A DNA stretch of 22,268 nucleotides from Clostridia bacterium (GTDB taxonomy: Bacteria; Bacillota; Clostridia; UMGS1883). Of this stretch, positions 12,319 to 22,268 are shown piece by piece. Numbering within the stretch: the first letter of the stretch is position 1; each line of letters opens with the position of its first letter. The notes beneath the pieces were generated by a model. The model did not search any database. It was not told the origin of the DNA and worked only from the letters and a program-made list of their open reading frames with translations. The DNA lies in the NCBI GenBank assembly GCA_021202495.1, contig JAJQCX010000109.1, positions 1 through 22,268 of the forward strand, read 5' to 3'. The position numbers and the translations under genes were made by a program.

Positions 12319-14713
12319 TTTTAAAGCGATAGAAGCAAAATGGCAGAAGCATTGGGCGGACGAAAAAACGTTTAAGACGGAAAACGACTTTTCAAGACCG
12401 AAATATTACGCGATGGTGGAATTTCCGTATCCGTCGGGCATGGGCTTGCACGTAGGACACCCCAGGAGCTACACGGCGATTGACATTGTGGCGAGAAAAA
12501 AGAGAATGGACGGCTACAACGTGCTCTACCCGATGGGCTGGGACGCGTTCGGACTGCCGACGGAAAATTATGCGATAAAAAATAAGATACATCCCGCGAT
12601 TGTGACGAAGGAAAACATCAAGAACTTCAAGCGTCAGCTTATGAGTTTGGGATTTTCGTTCGATTGGGACCGCGAGATAAACACGACGGATCCCGAATAT
12701 TACCGTTGGACGCAGTGGATATTCCTGAAGCTCTTTGAAAAGGGACTGGCGTACAAAAAGGAAATGCCGATAAACTGGTGCACAAGCTGCAAATGCGGAC
12801 TTGCGAACGAGGAGGTTGTGAACGGCGTTTGCGAAAGATGCGGCAGCGAGGTTATAAGAAAGCGCAAGAGCGAATGGATGCTCAAGATAACAGACTATGC
12901 GCAGAGGCTGATAGACGACCTTGACGATTTGGATTACATCGAAAAGGTCAAGACGCAGCAGAAAAACTGGATAGGCAGAAGCGAGGGCGCGGAGGTTGAC
13001 TTTGAGCTTTCGACGGGTGAAAAGGTGACGGTTTATACGACGCGCCCGGATACGCTCTACGGCGCGACATACATGGTGCTCTCGCCCGAGCATCCGTTTG
13101 TGGAAAAGCATTTGGACAAATTCGCAAACAAGGATTCTGTTAAGGAATACATCGATATGTCGGCGAGAAAGAGCGAGTTTGAGAGAACGGAGCTTGCGAA
13201 GGACAAGACGGGCGTGCCGCTTGAGGGGCTTTTTGCGATAAACCCCGTGAACGGAAAAGAGATACCTGTTTGGATTTCGGACTATGTTTTGATGAGCTAC
13301 GGCACGGGCGCGATAATGGCGGTGCCGGCGCACGATGAAAGAGACTGGGATTTTGCGAAGAAATTTAACTTGCCTATCATAAAGGTTATTGACTGCGACT
13401 GGGATGTGAACGACAAGCCGCACACCGATGTTTACAGCGGTGTTATGGTAAATTCGGGCATGCTGGACGGTTTGACATGCAAGGAAGCTATAAAAAAGCA
13501 GATAGATTATTTGGAGGAGACCAGCAAGGGTCACAGAAAGGTCAACTTTAAGCTGCGCGACTGGGTATTCTCCCGCCAAAGATATTGGGGCGAGCCCATT
13601 CCACTCGTAAACTGCCCCAAGTGCGGCTGGGTGCCGATTGACGAAAGCGAGCTGCCGTTGAAGCTGCCGGAGCTTGAAAGCTTTGAGCCGTCAGACGACG
13701 GGCAATCGCCTCTTTCGCGCGCGACAGATTGGGTCAACACGACCTGCCCCAAGTGCGGAGGCGCGGCACAGCGCGAAACAGACACGATGCCGCAGTGGGC
13801 GGGGTCGAGCTGGTACTTTTTGAGATATATCGATCCGCACAATGACAAGGAGATTGCGGATAAGAAGCTTTTGGAATACTGGCTGCCGGTCGATTGGTAC
13901 AACGGCGGCATGGAGCATACGACGCTGCATTTGCTCTATTCCCGATTCTGGCACAAGTTCCTCTATGACATCGGCGTTGTGCCGACGAAGGAGCCGTATC
14001 AGAAGAGAACGAGCCACGGCATGATTTTGGGCGAGAACCATGAGAAGATGTCGAAATCGCGCGGAAACGTCGTAAACCCGGACAGCATTGTCGAGGAATT
14101 CGGCGCGGACACGTTCAGAACGTATGAAATGTTCATCGGCGCGTTTGACCAGGCGACGCCGTGGAACATGAACGGCGTGAGAGGCTGCTACAAGTTCCTG
14201 GAGCGCGTTTGGGCGCTGAGCGATATTGTTATTGACGGCGACGTGCGCCCCGAAACGGAAATTTTGGTGAACAGAACGATAAAGAAGGTTTCGCAGGATA
14301 TTGAGGCGATGAAATTCAATACTGCGATTGCGGCGCTGATGTCGTTCATAAACGATATATATAAAAAAGGGTCGATAACAAGGGGCGAATTGAAGGTATT
14401 TTTGACGCTGCTCAATCCCACGGCGCCGCATATTACGGAGGAAATGTGGGAAATTAACGGTTTTGAGAGGACGATTGCGGAGCAGAGTTGGCCGACATAT
14501 GACGAGGCGAAGACGATTGAAGCGCAGGTTGAGATTGTGTTCCAGATAAACGGCAAGATAAAGGGTAGGCTGATGGTGCCGACAGGACTTGACGCCGAGG
14601 GCACGAGGGCAGCCGTTGAGGAAAACGAAACGGTGAAGGAACTGACAGAAGGCAAGAATATTGTCAAGGTTATTGCCGTGCCGGGCAAATTGGTGAACAT
14701 TGTTTTAAAGTAG
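12308..14713 (+). CDS. leuS: Leucyl-tRNA synthetase
   Basis: Class I synthetase that charges tRNA-Leu. The 801-aa protein has the HIGH-type motif HVGH (48-51) in FPYPSGMGLHVGH, the CP1 editing domain with TTRPDT (244-249) and YGTGAIMAVPAHDERDWDF, the leucine-specific region, and KMSKS (580-584). Four cysteines in the first insert (NWCTSCKCG and CERCG) and two CPKCG pairs near the middle form probable zinc knuckles. The ATG at 12308 is chosen by homology (MKYDFKAIEAKWQ) and AGAGGAG upstream; it overlaps rsfS by 11 bases. The tRNA-Leu(CAG) gene also lies in this window, unlinked. Confidence 0.98.
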   Translation: MKYDFKAIEAKWQKHWADEKTFKTENDFSRPKYYAMVEFPYPSGMGLHVGHPRSYTAIDIVARKKRMDGYNVLYPMGWDAFGLPTENYAIKNKIHPAIVTKENIKNFKRQLMSLGFSFDWDREINTTDPEYYRWTQWIFLKLFEKGLAYKKEMPINWCTSCKCGLANEEVVNGVCERCGSEVIRKRKSEWMLKITDYAQRLIDDLDDLDYIEKVKTQQKNWIGRSEGAEVDFELSTGEKVTVYTTRPDTLYGATYMVLSPEHPFVEKHLDKFANKDSVKEYIDMSARKSEFERTELAKDKTGVPLEGLFAINPVNGKEIPVWISDYVLMSYGTGAIMAVPAHDERDWDFAKKFNLPIIKVIDCDWDVNDKPHTDVYSGVMVNSGMLDGLTCKEAIKKQIDYLEETSKGHRKVNFKLRDWVFSRQRYWGEPIPLVNCPKCGWVPIDESELPLKLPELESFEPSDDGQSPLSRATDWVNTTCPKCGGAAQRETDTMPQWAGSSWYFLRYIDPHNDKEIADKKLLEYWLPVDWYNGGMEHTTLHLLYSRFWHKFLYDIGVVPTKEPYQKRTSHGMILGENHEKMSKSRGNVVNPDSIVEEFGADTFRTYEMFIGAFDQATPWNMNGVRGCYKFLERVWALSDIVIDGDVRPETEILVNRTIKKVSQDIEAMKFNTAIAALMSFINDIYKKGSITRGELKVFLTLLNPTAPHITEEMWEINGFERTIAEQSWPTYDEAKTIEAQVEIVFQINGKIKGRLMVPTGLDAEGTRAAVEENETVKELTEGKNIVKVIAVPGKLVNIVLK

Positions 14714-14726
14714 GAGGTTTGGCGAT

Positions 14727-16220
14727 ATGCGGTATGTGAGCACGAGAGACGAAAAGGTGAGCGTGTCGAGCGCGGAGGCGATTGTGCAGGGGCTTTCGCA
14801 TGAGGGCGGGCTTTTCCTGCCGGAGAGTATTCCGAGCGTGAGTCTTGACGAGATAGGCAGCATGGCGTCTATGACATATAACGAGAGGGCGAAGAAGATT
14901 TTGCCGCTGTTTCTGACGGATTTTACGGCGGAGGAAATAGCGAATTGTGTCGACAGCGCGTATACTACGGACAATTTTGCATCGGAAAAGATTGCGCCGG
15001 TGAAGAAGCTGACGGACGAGACGCACGTTTTGGAACTGTGGCACGGACCGACATGCGCATTCAAGGACATGGCATTGCAGATTTTGCCGTATCTTCTGAC
15101 GACGAGCATGAAAAAGACGGGCGTTGACAAGGAGGTTGTTATCCTTGTGGCGACGAGCGGCGACACGGGCAAGGCGGCGCTTGAGGGCTTTAAGGACGTT
15201 GAGGGCACGAAGATAATCGTATTCTACCCGTGCGACGGTGTGAGCGGCATTCAGAAGCTGCAGATGTGTACGCAGAGCGGGAAAAACGTTTATGTGGCGG
15301 CGGTGAAAGGCAACTTTGACGACGCACAGAACGGGGTTAAGGCGATATTTACAAGCGCGGAGTGCGAGAAGAAAATGGCGGAGAACAAGAAGACGTTTTC
15401 TTCCGCCAATTCGATAAACTGGGGCAGACTTGTGCCGCAGATTGTGTATTATTTTTCGGCGTATGCGGATATGCTCAGCGCGGGCGACATTGAGCTTGGC
15501 GAAAAGATAAACGTGTGCGTTCCGACGGGCAATTTCGGAAATATATTGGCGGCGTATTACGCAAAGTGCATGGGGCTGCCGGTGAACAAGCTCATTTGCG
15601 CGTCGAACATGAATAACGTTTTGACGGACTTTATCGCGAGCGGCACGTATGACAAGAACAGAAGGTTTTACACAACGATTTCACCGTCGATGGATATTTT
15701 AATTTCGTCGAATTTGGAGAGGCTGTTGTATTTGCTCTCGCACGAAAGCGGCGAGGTTGCGGGATATATGGCGCAGCTGAAAGAAAGCGGAAAGTACACT
15801 GTTTCGGACGCGATAAAGGAAAAGGTGACGGAGTGCTTCGCGGCGGGCTGCGCGTCGGACGACGAGGCGGAAAAGACGATCGGCGAATACGTTGAAAAAT
15901 TCGGCTACACGCCCGACACTCACACGGCGGTGGCGCTGAACGTGTACGACAATTATGTAAAGACCACGGGCGATAAGACAAAGACGGTAATCGCTTCGAC
16001 GGCGAGCCCGTTTAAGTTTAACGCGGCGGTGCTTTCGGCAATGGGCGAAGAGACGGAAGGCAAGGACGAATTTGCGCTGCTCCGACTTTTGAGCGAGAGG
16101 TCGGGCATGAAAGCGCCGAGGGCACTCAGCGAACTTGAGGAAAAGCAGGTGCGCTTTGCGGACGTTTTTGAAAAGGAAAAAATGATTGACGCGGTATATT
16201 CGTTTTTGAATATTGAATAA
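14727..16220 (+). CDS. thrC: Threonine synthase
   Basis: PLP enzyme converting O-phosphohomoserine to threonine. The 497-aa length is typical of the longer class with the N-terminal extension (MRYVSTRDEKVSVSSAEAI). The PLP lysine is K113 in HGPTCAFKDMALQ, and the phosphate-cup motif is SGDTGKAALEG (144-154). GFxxGNFGN-type binding is represented by VPTGNFGNILAAYYAK. TAGGAGGT (14711-14718), which includes the leuS stop, lies 8 bases before the ATG, so it is probably in the leuS transcript. No other thr, hom or asd gene is near. A strong terminator closes the unit. Confidence 0.97.
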   Translation: MRYVSTRDEKVSVSSAEAIVQGLSHEGGLFLPESIPSVSLDEIGSMASMTYNERAKKILPLFLTDFTAEEIANCVDSAYTTDNFASEKIAPVKKLTDETHVLELWHGPTCAFKDMALQILPYLLTTSMKKTGVDKEVVILVATSGDTGKAALEGFKDVEGTKIIVFYPCDGVSGIQKLQMCTQSGKNVYVAAVKGNFDDAQNGVKAIFTSAECEKKMAENKKTFSSANSINWGRLVPQIVYYFSAYADMLSAGDIELGEKINVCVPTGNFGNILAAYYAKCMGLPVNKLICASNMNNVLTDFIASGTYDKNRRFYTTISPSMDILISSNLERLLYLLSHESGEVAGYMAQLKESGKYTVSDAIKEKVTECFAAGCASDDEAEKTIGEYVEKFGYTPDTHTAVALNVYDNYVKTTGDKTKTVIASTASPFKFNAAVLSAMGEETEGKDEFALLRLLSERSGMKAPRALSELEEKQVRFADVFEKEKMIDAVYSFLNIE

Positions 16221-16227
16221 AAAATGA

Positions 16228-16263
16228 AAATCGCCTCCGATTTTCTTGTCGGGGGCGATTTTT
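16228..16263. terminator. Bidirectional terminator between thrC and the DUF1540 gene
   Basis: A 13-bp stem with one wobble (16228-16240 with 16249-16261). T residues follow on the + strand (to 16263) and, on the minus strand, TTTTCATTTTTT. It serves two converging genes. Confidence 0.9.
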
Positions 16264-16270
16264 GAATAAT

Positions 16271-16429
16271 TTAGAATTTCTTTTTAAATGTGGAGCAGTC
16301 GGTTTCTTCTTTGTTTTCGGCTCCGTAGGGGGTTACTCTGATGGAGCCGGCGGCACATTCGTTTTTTGTTGTGTGATATTCGCAGGTGTCTACCTCACAG
16401 GTGATGCCTTTGATTGTTTTGTCTTCCAT
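16271..16429 (-). CDS. DUF1540 family small cysteine-rich protein
   Basis: A 52-aa protein on the minus strand, easily missed because of its size. It reads MEDKTIKGITCEVDTCEYHT, continues through NECAAGSIRV, and ends ETDCSTFKKKF. The spacing of C11, C16, C25 and C46 and the final CSTF are the DUF1540 signature, probably a metal-binding knuckle; such proteins are common in Clostridia and of unknown role. AAAGGCGG (minus strand, 16447-16440) stands 10 bases ahead of the ATG. It converges on thrC across a shared terminator and diverges from the phosphoesterase gene. Confidence 0.9.
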   Translation of the reverse strand: MEDKTIKGITCEVDTCEYHTTKNECAAGSIRVTPYGAENKEETDCSTFKKKF

Positions 16430-16531
16430 GTTAAAAAATCCGCCTTTCTCATAATATTACAGAACCGCATTGCGGCTTGTTGATATTATTGGCGGTATGA
16501 GAAAAAATATTCACGGGAGGAGGAGTGAAAA

Positions 16532-17221
16532 ATGGCGCTGTATGCATTGAGCGATTTGCATTTGCCGCTGGGGCGTTATAAGCCGATGGACATTTTCGGA
16601 AACGACTGGACAAATTATGTTGAAAGAATAAAGGAAAATTGGGGCAAAACCGTAAAGGACGGAGACGTAGTAATCGTAAACGGCGATTTTTGCTGGGCGA
16701 CATATGTTGAGGACGCGCTGCCTGATTTTAAATTTTTACATGAACTTCCGGGGGTGAAGCTCCTTTCAAAGGGGAACCACGACTATTGGTGGGACACTGT
16801 GTCAAAGCTCAACGCGTTTTTGGAGCGAAACGGAATTGAAAACGTGAAATTTATTCATAACAGCGCGTATTTATACGAAGGGTACGCGATTTGCGCGTCG
16901 CGCGGATGGATAACGCCCGAGGACAAGGACTTTAAGGAGAGCGACAGAAAAATGTATGACCGCGAGATAGGGCGGCTGCGTTTGTCGCTCGAAAAGGGGA
17001 GAGAGCTTAATCCAAAAGGGCTCATTGCGGCGCTGCATTATCCGCCGGCGGAGGGATTTATCGACGTTTTGGACGAATTTGACGTGAAGTATTGCGTCTA
17101 CGGGCATCTGCACGGCAGGGCGGCGTATGAACACAAAAAAAAGAGGGAAAATTATTTTCTCGTGTCGGCGGATTATTTGAGGTTTGAGCCAATGAGGATT
17201 GACATAAGCGGCTCAATATGA
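16532..17221 (+). CDS. Calcineurin-like metallophosphoesterase
   Basis: Two-metal phosphoesterase of 229 aa. The metal-site motifs are in order: D8-x-H10 (LSDLHLP), GDFCW (51-55), GNHDYWWD (81-88), H169 (ALHYPP) and GHLHG (191-195). W-rich motif variants and the extended loop with YNPMD-like KPMDIFG place it in a group often annotated as serine/threonine phosphatase; the real substrate is unknown. There is no signal peptide, so it is cytoplasmic. The ATG follows GGGAGGAGG. Its last codons contain the secA promoter. Confidence 0.92.
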   Translation: MALYALSDLHLPLGRYKPMDIFGNDWTNYVERIKENWGKTVKDGDVVIVNGDFCWATYVEDALPDFKFLHELPGVKLLSKGNHDYWWDTVSKLNAFLERNGIENVKFIHNSAYLYEGYAICASRGWITPEDKDFKESDRKMYDREIGRLRLSLEKGRELNPKGLIAALHYPPAEGFIDVLDEFDVKYCVYGHLHGRAAYEHKKKRENYFLVSADYLRFEPMRIDISGSI

Positions 17222-17227
17222 TAAAAT
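17199..17227 (+). promoter_or_regulatory. secA promoter inside the end of the phosphoesterase gene
   Basis: TTGACA (17199-17204), a 17-base spacer and TAAAAT (17222-17227). The -35 box is formed by the codons for I-D-I near the C-terminus of the phosphoesterase; the -10 starts just after its stop. It stands 44 bases before the secA ATG. Confidence 0.75.
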
Positions 17228-17270
17228 AGGCAATAAAGAAGCATATAAATAAAGATTGGTGATATAAAAA

Positions 17271-20074
<2,804 letters not shown>

Positions 20075-20075
<1 letters not shown>

Positions 20076-20190
20076 TGTGAAGTGTGGAGTGTGAAGTGTG
20101 GAGTTGAGGAAAAAATTTTGCGGAGCAAAATTTTTAATTGAAGCGCCTGCGGGCGCGGGCGGGCGGGGATGAACCCCGCCCCTACGACGA
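20075..20190 (+). repeat. Hairpin island (copy C) between secA and prfB
   Basis: Two perfect 14-base direct repeats GTGTGAAGTGTGGA (20075-20088, 20089-20102), the first starting at the last base of the secA stop codon. Then hairpin 20111-20121/20125-20135 (11 bp, loop GGA), hairpin 20143-20147/20152-20156 (GCGCC, TGCG, GGCGC), and hairpin 20161-20168/20174-20181 (GGGCGGGG/CCCCGCCC, loop ATGAA), followed by CTACGACG. Same module order as copy D. A TATAAT at 20206-20211, just after the island, could be a -10 for prfB, but no good -35 is seen. Confidence 0.82.
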
Positions 20191-20228
20191 AGAATGTGTG
20201 GGATTTATAATTTATATTAGGAACGGTT

Positions 20229-21353
20229 GTGTTGGATTTGGTAGAGTATGAACAATATAGGCTGTCGCTCAATGCGTTGGAGGATGACATTGAGGAATTG
20301 GGAAAGGCGCTTGACATTTCGGGAACGGCTGCGGAGGCGGCTGAATTGGAAAAGGAGACCGCCGGGGCGGACTTTTATTCCGACATGGAAAAGAGTCAAA
20401 AGGTTTTGAAGAAGCTCAAGCAGTCGAAGGACAAGATTGCGCATTTTGAGGCGATAAAGAACGAGCGCGAAGAGCTTTTGACGATGATAGAGCTTGCGGA
20501 GGAAGAAGAGGATTTGTCATTTTTGGAGGACGTGAAGGCGGGATGCGAAAAGCTGAACAAGACGATTGAGGACACAAAGCTTGAAACGCTGCTTTCGGGA
20601 CCGTATGACAAGAATGACGCCATTATTACGCTCCACGCGGGCGCGGGCGGCACAGAGGCGCAGGACTGGTGCGCAATGCTGCTGAGAATGTATCAGATGT
20701 GGGCTGAAAAGCGCGGGTACAGCGTGAAGACTATCGACTATCTCGACGGCGACGAAGCGGGCGTGAAGAGCGTTACAATTTTGGTTGAGGGGCTTAACGC
20801 ATACGGCTACGCAAAATGCGAAAAGGGCGTACACCGACTTGTGCGCATTTCGCCGTTTGACGCGGCGGGAAGAAGACACACGTCGTTTGCGTCGGTTGAG
20901 GTGATGCCGGACATTGATGAAACGATTGAGGTAAACATAAGAAGCGAGGATTTGAAGGTTGACACATATCGTTCGTCGGGTGCGGGCGGGCAGCACATCA
21001 ACAAGACATCCTCGGCGGTGAGAATAACGCATATACCGACGGGAATTGTCGTAGCGTGCCAAAACGAGCGCAGCCAGTTTCAGAACAAGGACATGTGCAT
21101 GAAGATGCTCAAAGCAAAGCTTGCGGAAATTGCCGAGGCGGAGCAGAAGGAAAAGATTGAGGACATAAAGGGCGTACAAAAGGAGATCGGCTGGGGAAGC
21201 CAGATACGCTCGTATGTGTTCCACCCGTACACGATGGTGAAAGACCACAGGACGAATTATGAGGTCGGAAACATCGGAGCCGTGATGGACGGAGAGCTGG
21301 ACGGGTTTATTAATGAGTATCTGAGGTTTGTGTCGTTGGAGAAAAATAAGTAA
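20229..21353 (+). CDS. prfB: Peptide chain release factor RF2, without programmed frameshift
   Basis: Releases finished peptides at UGA and UAA. The 374-aa protein is read in a single frame from GTG 20229, behind AGGAA (20219-20223). The stop-recognition tripeptide SPF (208-210) identifies RF2 rather than RF1 (PxT), and GGQ (253-255) in SSGAGGQHINKTSSAVR is the catalytic loop. Most bacterial prfB genes carry CTT-TGA-C near codon 25 and need a +1 shift. Here the matching site (20310-20315) reads CTTGAC, coding L28-D29 without a stop, so this gene lacks that self-regulation. A fragment of the upstream purine signal (GGAAAGG) remains. Confidence 0.96.
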   Translation: MLDLVEYEQYRLSLNALEDDIEELGKALDISGTAAEAAELEKETAGADFYSDMEKSQKVLKKLKQSKDKIAHFEAIKNEREELLTMIELAEEEEDLSFLEDVKAGCEKLNKTIEDTKLETLLSGPYDKNDAIITLHAGAGGTEAQDWCAMLLRMYQMWAEKRGYSVKTIDYLDGDEAGVKSVTILVEGLNAYGYAKCEKGVHRLVRISPFDAAGRRHTSFASVEVMPDIDETIEVNIRSEDLKVDTYRSSGAGGQHINKTSSAVRITHIPTGIVVACQNERSQFQNKDMCMKMLKAKLAEIAEAEQKEKIEDIKGVQKEIGWGSQIRSYVFHPYTMVKDHRTNYEVGNIGAVMDGELDGFINEYLRFVSLEKNK

Positions 21354-21360
21354 GCAGAGT

Positions 21361-21525
21361 GTGGAGTGTGGAGAGTGGAGTGCGGAGTTAAGGAACAAAC
21401 TCGGCGGATCCGAGTTTGAATTGACGCGCTGCGGCGCGGAGAATGGAAATTGCGGCAGGAGTGGGGTTTATAAGTACGGAGTGGGGGACGGTAGGAGTGG
21501 GCGGGGGTGAACCCCGCCCGTACAA
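21361..21525 (+). repeat. Hairpin island (copy D) between prfB and the SLH gene
   Basis: The gap 21354-21658 has no credible gene. It starts with a purine stretch built on GTGGAGTGTGGAGAGTGGAG (21361-21380), then hairpin 21396-21404/21410-21418 (CAAACTCGG/CCGAGTTTG), hairpin 21426-21429/21434-21437 (GCGC, TGCG, GCGC), a degenerate GT-rich part, and hairpin 21499-21506/21512-21519 (GGGCGGGG/CCCCGCCC, loop GTGAA). The remainder to 21658 shows only the ribosome site of the next gene. Confidence 0.8.
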
Positions 21526-21658
21526 CGGGAGATGTTACAGGAGTGGATTTTGTAAGGACAGAGCCTTGAAGGGGGGAGAGGTCAAGCGGGATGCTTGCGG
21601 GAGATTTGTTGGTAATTCATTGGGAATAATGAAAAAAATACAGAAGGGAGCAAATTTT

Positions 21659-22255
21659 ATGAAAAGAGTGTTGGCTTTATGTTTGGTTTTGGTGTTGGCG
21701 CTGCCGATGGGAGCGTTGGCGGAAAGCGCACCGAGCGAATGGGCGGAGGAATTGATTGACACTTCCGCGGCGGCGTTTTTGACGGCGGAGAGCGGGGAGA
21801 TTGACTACGCGGCGGACATTACGCGCGAGCAGTTTGCGGTTATGACGCTTTATCTTTACAACGCGGTTTCGACCGACGGGATGCCGCAGATGACGGTGGA
21901 AAATCCGTTTGTCGACTGCAACAATCCGCTTGTGGCGGTGGCTTACGGAATGGGGCTTGTGCAGGGCGTGACGGAAAACACGTTTGAGCCCGACGCGAGC
22001 ATAACGCGCGAGGCGCTTTGCACGATGATTGCGCGGCTTGCGGCAATGTGGACGGACACGGAATCGGATTTGCCGGAGCTTGACGATTTTTCTGACGCGG
22101 ACGAGGTTTCCGATTGGGCGGTTGATGCGGTGAAGTTCTGCGTTAAGGCGGGGCTTATACAGGGCACGGATTTGGGCGAGATTGATCCCGAGGCGAACTG
22201 CACGGTGGAGCAGGCGCTGATAATTGCGAAGAGAATGAGGAATATGGGAGTTTAA
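21659..22255 (+). CDS. Secreted S-layer homology (SLH) domain protein
   Basis: A 198-aa exported protein. The N-terminal MKRVLALCLVLVLALPMGALA is a classical signal peptide, with cleavage expected after ALA. The mature part is almost entirely SLH: a partial first repeat (ITREQFAVMTLYLYN), a second (NPFVDCNNPLVAVAYGMGLV, ending ITREALCTMIARL) and a third (LDDFSDADEVSDWAVDAVKF, ending TVEQALIIAKRM). SLH domains bind pyruvylated secondary cell wall polymer, so the protein should sit on the wall surface. There is no second functional domain, which is unusual. The ATG at 21659 follows AAGGGAG (21644-21650) by 8 bases; an in-frame ATG at 21443 would translate the hairpin island and is rejected. Confidence 0.92.
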   Translation: MKRVLALCLVLVLALPMGALAESAPSEWAEELIDTSAAAFLTAESGEIDYAADITREQFAVMTLYLYNAVSTDGMPQMTVENPFVDCNNPLVAVAYGMGLVQGVTENTFEPDASITREALCTMIARLAAMWTDTESDLPELDDFSDADEVSDWAVDAVKFCVKAGLIQGTDLGEIDPEANCTVEQALIIAKRMRNMGV

Positions 22256-22268
22256 TGGAATGTAGAAT

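Noticed and set aside
14727..16220. thrC as evidence of a threonine operon or transfer
   Set aside because: Codon use and spacing match its neighbours, and no other threonine gene is near; it looks simply placed behind leuS.
20161..20182. GC-rich hairpin as the secA terminator
   Set aside because: There is no T run behind the stem; it matches the repeat module found in front of other genes.
21443..21658. N-terminal extension of the SLH protein by 72 residues
   Set aside because: It reads through island copy D and would bury the signal peptide; the ATG at 21659 has a proper ribosome site.

Overview
The window looks like a chromosomal segment of an anaerobic Bacillota, most likely class Clostridia (an Oscillospiraceae- or Christensenellales-like gut lineage). 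This rests on gene order (infC-rpmI-rplT; rplU-prp-rpmA-obg followed by yhbY-nadD-yqeK-rsfS), the Bacillota-type cleavable N-terminus of L27 next to its protease Prp, an SLH-domain surface protein, a DUF1540 peptide, and strong AGGAGG-type ribosome binding sites. Genus cannot be fixed from the sequence. Nearly all genes lie on the + strand; the exceptions are a tRNA-Leu and a small DUF1540 gene.

Layout. 1-162: terminator-like hairpins of an upstream unit. 163-2365: a tandem CmpB-type (DUF1113) membrane protein split in two by a single in-frame TAG, then an AEC-family transporter. 2373-2987: a long inverted repeat that carries the promoter of an unrecognised 170-aa protein. 2988-3670: a spacer with two terminators, tRNA-Leu(CAG) on the minus strand with its own promoter, and the promoter, leader and attenuator of the infC operon. 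3673-4888: infC (probable ATC start), rpmI, rplT, terminator. 4922-6390: a SpoU/TrmH rRNA methyltransferase and a low-molecular-weight tyrosine phosphatase. 6409-7477: a consensus promoter, an L21-type leader, rplU-prp-rpmA and a terminator. 7691-14713: obg, a tandem pair of unrecognised membrane-anchored proteins, yhbY, nadD, yqeK, rsfS and leuS. 14727-16220: thrC. 16271-16429 (minus): DUF1540, convergent with thrC over a shared terminator. 16532-20075: a metallophosphoesterase and secA, whose promoter lies inside the phosphoesterase gene. 20229-21353: prfB without the programmed frameshift. 21659-22255: a secreted SLH protein.

Most genes serve translation and ribosome assembly: initiation factor, four ribosomal proteins, the L27-processing protease, assembly factors Obg, YhbY and RsfS, a leucyl-tRNA synthetase and a release factor. 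NAD and Ap4A metabolism (nadD, yqeK), threonine synthesis and protein secretion accompany them. Two things interrupt this core: a duplicated low-GC membrane-protein pair plus a 110-bp inverted repeat between obg and yhbY, and modular hairpin islands in the gaps before the phosphatase gene, obg, prfB and the SLH gene.

No CRISPR array, complete insertion sequence, prophage or obvious defence system is visible. The features that most deserve follow-up are the amber-split tandem membrane protein, the tandem duplicate pair, the hairpin islands and the leader and start-codon regulation.
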